Positions 44,567-51,557 of a stretch of 51,557 nt of DNA are shown here, one piece after another. The stretch comes from a virus. The position numbers and the translations under genes are program-made. Under the pieces are notes generated by a model. That model did not search any database. It was not told the DNA's origin and was given only the letters and a program-made list of their open reading frames with translations. Positions within the stretch are counted from its first letter, which is position 1; every line of letters begins with the position of its first letter. The stretch lies in the IMG/VR virus record IMGVR_UViG_3300028196_000021, positions 1-51,557 of that record. One strand, given 5' to 3'.

Positions 44567-44595
44567 ATAAATTCCTCATTACATATTTAATTATC

Positions 44596-44606
44596 TATAA
44601 CAAAAA
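44596..44606 (-). promoter_or_regulatory. Shared upstream motif TTTTTGTTATA
   Basis: The same 11-mer occurs at 13939-13949, in both cases about 27-30 bp ahead of a start codon (44566 here). At 13939-13949 it forms an extended -10 promoter; here the following bases (GAT) give only a weak -10. Two copies in an AT-rich genome may be coincidence. Confidence 0.3.
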
Positions 44607-44609
44607 ATA

Positions 44610-45065
44610 TTAAAGAATTGAAGTTGAACTTGACACACTGGAAGCTGCATCTTTTTTGTTTGCAGCACCTTCTTCAAACTCTCTTATAATCCTATAAACT
44701 TCTTTAATTACCGGTATATTGGGTGGGGGAATTAAGCCAAGTGAACTTATCGACACGGCAGTCATTGCCAGCAACATTAAATTTTCAATTAGAGGATCCA
44801 TAATTGCTTTAACTTCAGGACTTTCAATTCCCTTCTCTTTTATAATATCTGCAAATTGTTTTCCTAAAAATAATATCGCAATATTTTTTAATGCATCTGT
44901 TAGTGAAGGTTTTTCCTCTCCTAAAAACTCATAAACAAGAGGTACTAAAATATTAAAGTCTGGGAGAGCGCCCGTATCTCCTTGTGCTCTTTTTTCGTTT
45001 GCTTTGTCAATTTCTGTTTGTATATTTTCTTCAGCAGTTTTTGTATTATCTGTTGTATCTCCCAT
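44610..45065 (-). CDS. Hypothetical small protein between baseplate hub and gp25
   Basis: 151 residues. Residues 1-35 are polar and helical (TAEENIQTEIDKANEKRAQG). Residues about 40-130 are helical with a hydrophobic segment (IENLMLLAMTAVSISSLGLI) long enough for a membrane helix but followed by a Pro-rich turn (PPPNIP) and an amphipathic helix (VIKEVYRIIREFEEGA). The C-terminus is Ser-rich. Its position immediately after the gp5-like hub gene and ahead of gp25 makes a small baseplate or tail-tip protein likely, but no family is recognised and a membrane role cannot be excluded. Confidence 0.72.
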   Translation of the reverse strand: MGDTTDNTKTAEENIQTEIDKANEKRAQGDTGALPDFNILVPLVYEFLGEEKPSLTDALKNIAILFLGKQFADIIKEKGIESPEVKAIMDPLIENLMLLAMTAVSISSLGLIPPPNIPVIKEVYRIIREFEEGAANKKDAASSVSSSTSIL

Positions 45066-46646
45066 TTATTCTCCTTTGATTAATTTTGATTTAAATTTCT
45101 TTAAATCATTTTTAACTTTATTAAATTCAACTTTATGACCGGTAAGTGCAGGAGGTAATTTTGTAGACAATGTCAGATTGGTAACTCCAAAGCCAGGTGA
45201 TATATTTGTCAACATGGTCTCATTAATGCTATCTATCATTTTACCAATTTCATCAATTAACCTATTTAATAAAAGCTCTAATTCACCTCCTTTTACAAAA
45301 GGTTGCATACCAGATACACCACCTTCTGAGGCTGCATTGCCTTCTTTTGATCCGATTCTTACCATGCCGTCATTATCAATTTCTAAAAATGTTTCACCTG
45401 CAGTGTGCTTTTTAACAACCCTGAACGAGCTTGATTCTCCTTCTGCTATAAATCTAATATGCTCAGAATAACCTGCTAAGGTTGCGCCGCCATATTGTTG
45501 GAAAATCTCTTGAGACTTTTCAGTATCTGATAATTTAAAAATTGAATCGATGTCACAGTTGTTACTCATATATAATCTTGACCCACAATTGGCAGGATCC
45601 TTATCTTTGTTAGAATAATAATCTTCTTCAAATTTATTGATTTCGTAATTTTCTACAGATTTGTTGCCTTCCCTGTTGTTTTCAACAATTGAAAGTGTGT
45701 TTTTTTCTTCAATTTGATAATTTAATTTCTCTTCTTTTGAATTGACTTTTTTTAATAATTCAACCAGATGCTTTTTCTTTCTTAAAACACATATATCAAT
45801 TGCAGGTGACATAGGTGTCCTATCAGCATCTTCATTTATTTCCCCTACTAAAAAAGCATTTTTATCATAACGCTTATTGCAATCTTCTGGATTCATAAAT
45901 TTTTCTGTTGTTAAATGTATTGTTGCATTATTAGACCCTTGCAGGACTAAGTCTCCACACTTTTTTACAACTTCAGGTACAGGCTCGTTAGTTAACTCTT
46001 TTTTTCTTGAATAGGAAATATCAAAATTATTATTACTTTCAGTATTTGGGAAAGAATGCATGTCTGTTATATCTGCTTGTGTAAAAGCATTGATGCCTTC
46101 AGATAATCCAGCCTTTGAATATATACTTATTTCTCTTTCGTGGCTTGTAATGTTAATATTATCATTATAGTATGAACCATGTTTTCTAGACATCCAGTAA
46201 TACCTTGGAAAATCATCAAATACTTCCTGAAGTATCCAAACGTGTTCTCCTGTTTTTATTGGAAGCGCTACATGAGGAGAAAAAAACGGAAAGCAAACAA
46301 TGCTTTTGTTAACATAACTTTGTTTAGAATTGTCGATTAGTTTGCAAATAATTGAATTTTTAGGAACTTTATGTACTAAGTTTTGTTCTCCAGCATTATT
46401 AGCATCAGATTTTTTTTGATCTGGTTCTAAATCATCATAGAAATTATTTACAGCTTGCGTGTCTGAGAAAAAAGATTTAGGATCTGATATTACCTCCTCT
46501 ACGATTCCGGACACGTACTTGTAGCCGTTTTCTTTTGGAATGATTGAATTTCGCCCAGAAAAACTTAAAAATTTTCTGCCCTGATTACGTGTTAATCCTT
46601 TATTGTTGAGATTAATTCCATAATTTGTAGTTCCGCCTTCACCCAT
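45066..46646 (-). CDS. Baseplate hub protein, T4 gp5-like (OB-fold)
   Basis: 526 residues. Residues about 92-160 look like the gp5 N-terminal OB-fold domain (HKVPKNSIICKLIDNSKQSY, VCFPFFSPHVALPIKTGEHV, VWILQE...YWMSRKHG), the part that sits at the tail-tube tip. I see no lysozyme domain like the middle domain of T4 gp5. The C-terminal region (SEHIRFIAEGESSSFRVVKK, TFLEIDNDGMVRIGSKEGNA) has the short 'x-I-x-V-G' strand pattern of a spike stem, then a helix (LELLLNRLIDEIGKMIDSIN). It is the first gene of the baseplate group, ahead of gp25 and gp6. Confident as a hub/spike-type protein; no peptidoglycan-hydrolase motif is visible. Confidence 0.78.
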   Translation of the reverse strand: MGEGGTTNYGINLNNKGLTRNQGRKFLSFSGRNSIIPKENGYKYVSGIVEEVISDPKSFFSDTQAVNNFYDDLEPDQKKSDANNAGEQNLVHKVPKNSIICKLIDNSKQSYVNKSIVCFPFFSPHVALPIKTGEHVWILQEVFDDFPRYYWMSRKHGSYYNDNINITSHEREISIYSKAGLSEGINAFTQADITDMHSFPNTESNNNFDISYSRKKELTNEPVPEVVKKCGDLVLQGSNNATIHLTTEKFMNPEDCNKRYDKNAFLVGEINEDADRTPMSPAIDICVLRKKKHLVELLKKVNSKEEKLNYQIEEKNTLSIVENNREGNKSVENYEINKFEEDYYSNKDKDPANCGSRLYMSNNCDIDSIFKLSDTEKSQEIFQQYGGATLAGYSEHIRFIAEGESSSFRVVKKHTAGETFLEIDNDGMVRIGSKEGNAASEGGVSGMQPFVKGGELELLLNRLIDEIGKMIDSINETMLTNISPGFGVTNLTLSTKLPPALTGHKVEFNKVKNDLKKFKSKLIKGE

Positions 46647-46653
46647 TTTACCT

Positions 46654-47007
46654 CTATTGCATGATGCTGTCGTATATTGAATCAGATGACACTGTTTCTA
46701 CATCTTCTTGTTCTTTTGCAATCAACTCAGCTAACTTAAGAATTTGATCGTTTGATTTTGACATTCTTTCTAAATACTTAGCCATTAAAGCACCAAACTG
46801 TATGTGGTTTGTAGAATTATTCATTGATACTTTCATTAAGTCTGTCAATAATATGTGTGCATTTTCACGGTCATCGATTGCATTCTGGTATGATTCTTTC
46901 CATAAAAGCTTTTTTTTGTCTTCAGTTTTTGATAAAGAATCTAAAAGATCAGAAAAGCTTTTAATTTTTTCTTGTTGTTTTTTAACTTTATTTTCTTTTT
47001 TAGCCAT
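46654..47007 (-). CDS. Small helical protein next to the late sigma factor
   Basis: 117 residues. The N-terminal 25 residues are strongly basic (KKENKVKKQQEKIK); the rest is helical (ENAHILLTDLMKVSMNNSTN, LMAKYLERMSKSNDQILKLA). No known domain. It sits 5 bp after the gp55-like sigma gene and 7 bp before the baseplate hub gene, so it may be a transcription accessory protein (compare T4 gp33, which bridges RNA polymerase and the clamp) or a small structural protein. This is inferred from context only; I do not see a gp33-like sequence signature. Confidence 0.72.
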   Translation of the reverse strand: MAKKENKVKKQQEKIKSFSDLLDSLSKTEDKKKLLWKESYQNAIDDRENAHILLTDLMKVSMNNSTNHIQFGALMAKYLERMSKSNDQILKLAELIAKEQEDVETVSSDSIYDSIMQ

Positions 47008-47012
47008 GTGAT

Positions 47013-47768
47013 TTACTCTGAGAAAAACATAAACAAATCATTATTTGTTATGTCTCTATAATATTTTCTTAAATTAGACATTGCAACAGATAACTGTTTT
47101 GCATTGAGACCAGACAGCTCTCTTAAGTACACAAAGACTGCTCTTTTATTTAAATAATCCAAGTCTTCAATTTTGTTAAATAATGTTGAAATTGCATTAA
47201 TACATTTTTTTTCATTAACATTATTTGTTTTATTTTCAATTAAAGTTAACATTTCTTTAATTAGTACTTTGTCTTCCTTATGAATCATTTGTATTTCTTG
47301 ACATTTTTCTATGCTAAAATTTTCGATTTGACTTTTATCTTCTGACGTCAATCCTTCATCATAAAGGCTTATGTGTCTACTATTTCTTTTAATTTTCTTT
47401 TTTTGCTGAATTATTAAGAAATGTTTTGCGCAAACGTTAAAATAGGAAAAAGCTTTTGAACCTTTACTACTATCAAATTTTTGAAGCGTTTCAAACAAAA
47501 AAGAAACACAATCAGATTTTAAAATATGAAAAGTTGTATTACAACTTGCAAACCCATGAATGAAAATTAAATTTTCAGTTAATTTTTCAAAAGAAGGTTT
47601 AATTTTTTCAATGTATATTTTATTTTTTTCACAATTTTCTTTTTCGTTTTGATACTCAACAATTGCGTTATGAGCTTCTTTCCCAAAATAATATTTTTTC
47701 TTTTTTTTTGGTTTTTTCGTTCCAGTAACTCTAACTTTAACTTTTTTCTTTTTTAGCTTGGTTGTCAT
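47013..47768 (-). CDS. 55: Late transcription sigma factor, T4 gp55-like
   Basis: 251 residues (T4 gp55 has 185). It would redirect host RNA polymerase to late promoters. The conserved core, about residues 27-140, includes YYFGKEAHNAIVEYQ, LIFIHGFASCNTTFHIL, CVSFLFETLQKFDSSKGSKA and FSYFNVCAKHFLIIQQKKK, which follow the sigma region 2 pattern of gp55 family proteins. The first 25 residues are an extra Lys-rich tail. The C-terminus has a helical stretch (LRELSGLNAKQLSVAMSNLR) and ends in a hydrophobic acidic tail (DLFMFFSE) that resembles sliding-clamp-binding peptides of gp55/gp43. The start at 47768 has AGGAG upstream and overlaps the preceding gene by 32 bp. Confidence 0.82.
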   Translation of the reverse strand: MTTKLKKKKVKVRVTGTKKPKKKKKYYFGKEAHNAIVEYQNEKENCEKNKIYIEKIKPSFEKLTENLIFIHGFASCNTTFHILKSDCVSFLFETLQKFDSSKGSKAFSYFNVCAKHFLIIQQKKKIKRNSRHISLYDEGLTSEDKSQIENFSIEKCQEIQMIHKEDKVLIKEMLTLIENKTNNVNEKKCINAISTLFNKIEDLDYLNKRAVFVYLRELSGLNAKQLSVAMSNLRKYYRDITNNDLFMFFSE

Positions 47769-48036
47769 TTACTTTTTTATCTCCTATCATTTTAGTCGCA
47801 ACATCATACACCGCTTCATAACTTAGTTTAATATCACTGATTACATTTCTTACTTCAATAGAATCAAAAAAAACTTCTTTTTCTAATATCCTTGACATGC
47901 TTTCGTATCTTTCATTTAATATGTCTAAACAATCTTCAATCGCTTCTTCAGTTTTTAAAATTATTAAAGAATACTTGTATAGTTTATAAGTTAACGAAGC
48001 GCATAAAAATAAAAGAACTATCACTAAAATTAACAT
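47737..48036 (-). CDS. Small protein with N-terminal membrane anchor
   Basis: 99 residues. Residues 1-18 (LILVIVLLFLCASLTYKL) form a single hydrophobic helix; the remainder is a charged helix (EEAIEDCLDILNERYESMSR, FFDSIEVRNVISDIKLSYEA) predicted to face the cytoplasm. Similar short membrane-anchored helical proteins occur beside gp55 genes in T4-like aquatic phages, but no function is assigned. The stop lies 32 bp inside the sigma gene, suggesting translational coupling. Confidence 0.75.
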   Translation of the reverse strand: MLILVIVLLFLCASLTYKLYKYSLIILKTEEAIEDCLDILNERYESMSRILEKEVFFDSIEVRNVISDIKLSYEAVYDVATKMIGDKKVNDNQAKKEKS

Positions 48037-48039
48037 ATA

Positions 48040-49200
48040 CTACCCCGAAACCTTAGTAATCAAATCTTTATATATGTCTGATATTTTTAATTTTGAAAAA
48101 TTGTTTCTAATGTATTGAGCATTTTGAATTGCTTTTTGTTTGTAAAAATCGTAATTCTTTGTCACAGTTACAAGAGATTCTTTAAAACTTAATTCATCAG
48201 GTTCTGCCCACTTGAATCCTTTAAGAAAGATTCTGTTATCTATTCTTGAGTCTGAAATTTCTTTAAATTTGTAACTTACAGGTAAAAATTCACCTTGCTT
48301 TAAAAATTCTAAGTGTCCGGAAAAGTTGGTTGCAATAATTGGCATGCCGGCTGCAGCAGCTTCGATTATTGGAAGTCCGTAGCCTTCGCCTCTGGTCGCT
48401 GTCACTAAACATTTGATATCTTTATGAAAATACAAACTTGCCACTTCTTGATCTGTCATCGCACCGTGTAAAAGATATATTTTTACTTTTGTTTTGCAAA
48501 TATGTTGTTTCATTTGTGCAATCATGTTAATAGTAATTTTTTTATCAATTGTTGTATTTCTACCCATGTTTGTTTTGATAAAAATACCTACATCTTCTGA
48601 GTCTTTAAATTCTTCACATATCCACCTGATTGTATTAAAAATGTTTTTTCTATCATCTTCGGCTTTTGGTGAACCCATTTGACCTAATATTAGAAAATTA
48701 TTTTTTGTTTTTACATTGATTTCTTTTTCAATATTCATTTTATCTTCATTTAAAATGTATTGATTAAACCACTCCGGAATTACGTCTATTTCTGTTGTTA
48801 AAATACCAGAATTTTCTAAAACAGACTTTGTAAATTTTGATGGTACTACTACATGATCCATTTTGTTGCATGCTTCAATCCACTTAGGGTTACACCTGTC
48901 AGTTTCAACAACGGCAGATATGCCTATATTTTTATGTCCTAAAGTAGTATCCCATTCGTCAGGTAATTGAACTTGGATTGACAAATCATATGGCGGTGAA
49001 ATATTTTTGGAACATTTCATAATTCGATCGATCAAACCATTATTTATATCACCATTTAATAACCAAGGGGTGTTACCCCAGTTTAAGCATTCAACATCTA
49101 ATTCTACATTAGGAATCGATTCAATCGCTTCAAATATTTGCCTAGAATGAACTCCATATCCACTTGTTGTTAATAAAGGTGCTCTTAAAAGTACTCTCAA
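48040..49200 (-). CDS. Glycosyltransferase, GT4 family (GT-B fold)
   Basis: 386 residues. Transfers a sugar from a nucleotide-sugar to an acceptor. Signs of the fold: N-terminal Rossmann-like start (RVLLRAPLLTTSGYGVHSRQ) with a Gly-rich loop, and the donor-binding EX7E motif at E272-G-Y-G-L-P-I-I-E280 followed by AGMPIIATNFSGHLEFL. FLILGQMGSPKAEDDRKN (169-186) is the start of the second Rossmann domain. It sits 10 bp after a second GT4 gene. The acceptor cannot be told: host surface glycan, virion protein, or modified phage DNA are all possible. Confidence 0.9.
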   Translation of the reverse strand: MRVLLRAPLLTTSGYGVHSRQIFEAIESIPNVELDVECLNWGNTPWLLNGDINNGLIDRIMKCSKNISPPYDLSIQVQLPDEWDTTLGHKNIGISAVVETDRCNPKWIEACNKMDHVVVPSKFTKSVLENSGILTTEIDVIPEWFNQYILNEDKMNIEKEINVKTKNNFLILGQMGSPKAEDDRKNIFNTIRWICEEFKDSEDVGIFIKTNMGRNTTIDKKITINMIAQMKQHICKTKVKIYLLHGAMTDQEVASLYFHKDIKCLVTATRGEGYGLPIIEAAAAGMPIIATNFSGHLEFLKQGEFLPVSYKFKEISDSRIDNRIFLKGFKWAEPDELSFKESLVTVTKNYDFYKQKAIQNAQYIRNNFSKLKISDIYKDLITKVSG

Positions 49201-49210
49201 AATATACTCC

Positions 49211-50458
49211 TTAAAATTCTGTGATATTCCATTTTTTATTATTTTCTTTAAAATTGTTATACGTGCTAATCATTGTCTCACTCCACCGGTCGACAGTTTT
49301 TTGATGCCCGAAAGTTTCTTTTGCGTATCTTAAAACTTGTCTAGAAAGTCTTTCTTTTTCTTTGTTAGAAAGTTTGTAAAGTTTCATTATTCCTTTTGCA
49401 ACATTATGATTAGTAACATAGTCTTCATATATATAAGGAACTGATTGACTGCCTACTAGAGTTTTTAAGTCAACGTTTAAAGCAATTCCGTTTGCTTTTT
49501 TTGTCTTGGAATTCCAAACTTGTTTAGTTAAACCACCTGTTTTTGCTGCTATAATAGGCGTGCCTGTCATCATAGATTCTAACGTTGACAACCCAAAGCC
49601 TTCAGCATATGATATGTTTAAACAAAAGTCTGATATATTGTACAATACATTCATTTTTTCAAATTCTAACCTGTCTCGAGAAAAGAAAACATTTTGTTGT
49701 ATACCTAACATTCCTGCCGTTTTAAAAAGATTAGGGCCTTCATTGTCTGTGGGCTCTGTATGCATTATCAGTGTTGCTCTTTGATGACCTTTCTTTCGCT
49801 TCAACTCTTTCAGAAATAATGACCAAGACTCTAAAACATCATTCGGTCTTTTTCTTTTTGCATTTCTATTGACCCATATACCAATAAAATGATCTTCTCT
49901 TTCTTTTCCTAGCAATTGTGTTTTATAATTTTTAATTTCTTCTTTTTCAAGTGGGAAAAATAAATTTTCAGGCAACGAATGAGGTATCCAGTTAGTTTTT
50001 TCAGGGTACTTTTCTTTTACCATTTCATACGTCATGTGAGAATGACAGTTTAGAAGATCGGTTGCACTATAAAAAGCATCATTAAATTCTGGGTATGGGT
50101 AATTATCCCATACATGCCACCAAACTATCGGACAAATTTGGTGAATCTCGTCTTCTATTTCAAAAAGCCATGTAAAAAAACGAGGATCTGTGAAAATAAA
50201 TAACAAATCGGGTTTTTCTGTCGCCAATGCGACTCTTAGCATTTCAGGATTACCAAACCCGTCAATTGGTTTGATAATAAAATCGTCGTTAACAACAACT
50301 GTTCGATAGTCTGAATGTTTCATTGCTGCACCAAATTGACGGAATGTCCAACAACCTTTTTCAATTAGTCCGGTCAAAAGATGTCGAGTTTGAGTACCTA
50401 CACCGCTAGTTGACAAAGCATGATCTGACAGAACTAAAACTTTTAATTTTTTCTGCAT
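49211..50458 (-). CDS. Glycosyltransferase, GT4 family (GT-B fold)
   Basis: 415 residues. N-terminal Rossmann strand and Gly loop KVLVLSDHALSTSGVGTQTR (6-25); second domain begins near FIGIWVNRNAKRKRPNDVLE; the EX7E donor motif is E286-G-F-G-L-S-T-L-E294, followed by TGTPIIAAKTGG. The 'GVGTQTRHL' loop and overall length are typical for GT4 enzymes. It lies directly upstream of the other GT4 and may act in sequence with it. A candidate promoter (50480-50509) lies before its start. No signal peptide or membrane helix, so it acts in the cytoplasm. Confidence 0.9.
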   Translation of the reverse strand: MQKKLKVLVLSDHALSTSGVGTQTRHLLTGLIEKGCWTFRQFGAAMKHSDYRTVVVNDDFIIKPIDGFGNPEMLRVALATEKPDLLFIFTDPRFFTWLFEIEDEIHQICPIVWWHVWDNYPYPEFNDAFYSATDLLNCHSHMTYEMVKEKYPEKTNWIPHSLPENLFFPLEKEEIKNYKTQLLGKEREDHFIGIWVNRNAKRKRPNDVLESWSLFLKELKRKKGHQRATLIMHTEPTDNEGPNLFKTAGMLGIQQNVFFSRDRLEFEKMNVLYNISDFCLNISYAEGFGLSTLESMMTGTPIIAAKTGGLTKQVWNSKTKKANGIALNVDLKTLVGSQSVPYIYEDYVTNHNVAKGIMKLYKLSNKEKERLSRQVLRYAKETFGHQKTVDRWSETMISTYNNFKENNKKWNITEF

Positions 50459-50479
50459 GTGTCTCCATTTTTATTATTA

Positions 50480-50509
50480 ATAATACACTACAGATAAACC
50501 AAATGTAAA
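50480..50509 (-). promoter_or_regulatory. Candidate sigma70-type promoter for the glycosyltransferase genes
   Basis: In the 58-bp gap after the ferredoxin gene the minus strand reads TTTACA (50509-50504), 18-bp spacer, TATTAT (50485-50480), each 5/6 to the consensus. It would start transcription about 15-20 nt before the start at 50458, with GGAG close to the ATG. Confidence 0.35.
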
Positions 50510-50516
50510 CTTTTTA

Positions 50517-50750
50517 TTATTCTCCGTCGTCACCTATAGCATAAACAGGACACTGGTCCATTGCGTCTAAGCATTCTTCTTCTTCATCTTCATTTTCAGG
50601 CTGCTTATAAACAACATCATGAGTTCCATCATTACTTATTTTAAAATTTTTAGGTGCAGCATATACACATACATTGCAAAAAATACATTCTCGATCAACG
50701 TAGTATTTTCCAGGTGCGTTATCTGGATATTTATCGTTTTTATCTGCCAA
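50517..50750 (-). CDS. Small [4Fe-4S] ferredoxin
   Basis: 77 residues, the usual size for a single-cluster ferredoxin. Cluster ligands are C22-x2-C25-x2-C28 (ECIFCNVCVYAAP) and C67-P near the C-terminus (DQCPVYAIGDD); C60 is an additional cysteine. The VCVYAAP...F pattern and acidic surface match soluble 4Fe-4S ferredoxins that feed electrons to iron-sulphur enzymes. It lies directly after the QueF-family gene (start and stop adjacent) and after an Fe-S-type nuclease, so it may supply a radical-SAM or reductase partner outside the window; this is inferred. Confidence 0.92.
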   Translation of the reverse strand: MADKNDKYPDNAPGKYYVDRECIFCNVCVYAAPKNFKISNDGTHDVVYKQPENEDEEEECLDAMDQCPVYAIGDDGE

Positions 50751-51170
50751 TTACCACTCCTCTTTTTGTCCTACCCAATCCTTAAATTGATCTTTACCAC
50801 CCCTAATACCCCAATCAGAATCGACTGTTAATTTTGAAGAGATTCCTCCGCGAGGATTGCAAATCATAACCAACCTCAATCTTGTAGGACTGTATGCAGA
50901 CATCATGTCATCATATATAACATTAATTATACGTTCGTATGAATAAATTTGACTTCGAAACGCAAAAAAATACTCTTTAAGCGATTTCAACTCAATAACT
51001 TTATTACCAGGATAAAAGGTAATATAGAGGTGTGCAAAATCAGGCTGGCCTCGACAACCTTCAAAAGTTAACTCAGGAATTTTCATTTTAATTTCATAAG
51101 ATTCTTTTGCAGGATTTTTAATTGATTTTAGAATATCTCTATTTTTAGCCCAATTTCTCTTTTTTTTCAT
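50751..51170 (-). CDS. QueF-family 7-deazaguanine enzyme with unusual active-site loop
   Basis: 139 residues, unimodular QueF (tunnelling fold; about 165 in Bacillus). QueF reduces preQ0 to preQ1 with NADPH. Family landmarks: IPELTFEGCRGQPDFAHLYI (31-50), the NADPH-binding type motif ELKSLKEYF (60-68), INVIYDDM (82-89), and PRGGIS (106-111). Deviations: the canonical catalytic Cys lies seven residues before the QPD aspartate, but here the only Cys (C39) lies five before D44 and the canonical position is Glu37; the canonical His-Glu pair is Tyr78-Glu79. So it may be an inactive, altered or re-specialised QueF. Its start overlaps the nuclease stop by 4 bp. A role in phage DNA 7-deazaguanine modification or host tRNA queuosine metabolism is inferred. 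Confidence 0.87.
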   Translation of the reverse strand: MKKKRNWAKNRDILKSIKNPAKESYEIKMKIPELTFEGCRGQPDFAHLYITFYPGNKVIELKSLKEYFFAFRSQIYSYERIINVIYDDMMSAYSPTRLRLVMICNPRGGISSKLTVDSDWGIRGGKDQFKDWVGQKEEW

Positions 51171-51557
51171 TTGCAGTGCTCCGTATCTTTATAAGGGCAA
51201 AACTTACAGCTATGCCTATTTTTAAGAAACATGCCTCGATTAACTGTCTTTACCATACTCCTCATCAGCTTCATACCTTTCTCATAAGTTTTTGGTCCGA
51301 CTGAGACTTTTACAATATCACAAATTTTACCGGGTTTTGCGCCTCTTTTTAGTAAGACAAAAGCACATTTTATATCTTTTAAGGGTACATTGTGCTTTTT
51401 TGACCAAAAATGTTTATAAAGGATTAACTGTGCTGTCATTCCCAGGTCTTGTTTTTTATCTCTTCTCCAACCCCAAGCACCTGCTGTTTTCCAGTCAACA
51501 ATCCAGTATTCATGGCCTTTACCACGTTTTTTAGGAACTTTAAAGACCCCGTCTATA
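51167..51557 (-). CDS. PD-(D/E)XK nuclease, RecB/Cas4-like (C-terminal part; start beyond the window)
   Basis: About 130 codons present; the frame stays open to the right edge (first whole codon at 51556), so the start lies outside. Motif II is IDGVF near the edge, motif III is V-D-W-K-T (IVDWKT), and motif IV is the Q of GMTAQLILYKHF, together the PD-(D/E)XK exonuclease core. The C-terminus has C-x2-C-x7-C (CKFCPYKDTEHC), the cysteine group that with one N-terminal Cys binds a 4Fe-4S cluster in Cas4 and AddB nucleases. An in-frame ATG at 51439 would cut off motifs II and III and so is not the real start. There are no CRISPR genes here, so Cas4-like is a family description only. It overlaps the QueF gene by 4 bp. 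Confidence 0.88.
   Translation of the reverse strand, partial: IDGVFKVPKKRGKGHEYWIVDWKTAGAWGWRRDKKQDLGMTAQLILYKHFWSKKHNVPLKDIKCAFVLLKRGAKPGKICDIVKVSVGPKTYEKGMKLMRSMVKTVNRGMFLKNRHSCKFCPYKDTEHCK

Noticed and set aside
51167-51439. Start of the nuclease gene at the internal ATG (51439)
   Set aside because: The reading frame is open to the right edge and includes nuclease motifs II and III before this ATG, so the real start is outside the window.
51167-51557. Cas4-like nuclease as evidence for a CRISPR system
   Set aside because: No repeat array or other cas gene is visible. Phages often carry RecB/Cas4-like nucleases without CRISPR, so only the fold is reported.

Overview
The window is a 51.6-kb stretch of an AT-rich, tailed double-stranded DNA phage genome with a contractile-tail (myovirus) morphology and a T4-like gene order. 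Every gene I can support lies on the minus strand, so the region is transcribed from high to low coordinates. Genes are packed almost end to end: the largest gap is about 74 bp, many stops and starts overlap (TAATG, ATGA), and I see no tRNA, rRNA, CRISPR array, insertion sequence or stretch over 300 bp without a gene. The T4-type modules are recognisable but distant: terminase, portal, S77 prohead protease, scaffold, gp23 capsid, gp25, gp6, a gp5-like hub and a gp55-like sigma factor. Together with low GC and LamG-rich virion proteins, this suggests an uncultured aquatic phage on the far/exo-T4 side of the T4 supergroup. The host cannot be named from the sequence.

Layout in order of transcription. 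(1) 51557-48040: the 3' part of a Cas4/RecB-like PD-(D/E)XK nuclease with a C-terminal cysteine cluster, a QueF-family 7-deazaguanine enzyme with an unusual active-site loop, a small [4Fe-4S] ferredoxin and two GT4 glycosyltransferases. (2) 48036-46654: a small membrane-anchored protein, a gp55-like late sigma factor and a small helical protein. (3) 46646-36161: baseplate genes (OB-fold hub protein, small protein, gp25, gp6, DNRLRE-like protein, a LamG plus tail-protein-I-like protein and a further structural protein). (4) 36158-17354: large virion proteins, several with LamG or Fn3-like domains, including a 1457-residue protein with a long Gly/Ala-rich hydrophobic segment. (5) 17352-10115: DNA metabolism and accessory genes (RuvC-like resolvase, DnaG-type primase, zinc/Cys-Gly protein, PAP2-Fic fusion, small SH3-like protein, single-chain Mre11-Rad50 fusion, zinc-ribbon protein). 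(6) 10113-1: a conserved small protein, large terminase, portal, unknown protein, prohead protease, four small head-region proteins, scaffold, and the N-terminal part of the major capsid protein, which runs off the left edge.

How the genes work together: the left third is a T4-style head-assembly cassette. The scaffold and several small proteins carry peptides that look like capsid-targeting or scaffold-type sequences with (L/I)-x-E protease sites, and the capsid has such a site at E61. The middle is the baseplate and host-recognition apparatus. The gp55-like factor would direct late transcription. The recombination and replication genes lie between the two structural blocks. The most unusual items are the PAP2-Fic fusion, the Mre11-Rad50 fusion, and the QueF variant next to a ferredoxin and glycosyltransferases, which could belong to a DNA-modification or host-manipulation pathway.
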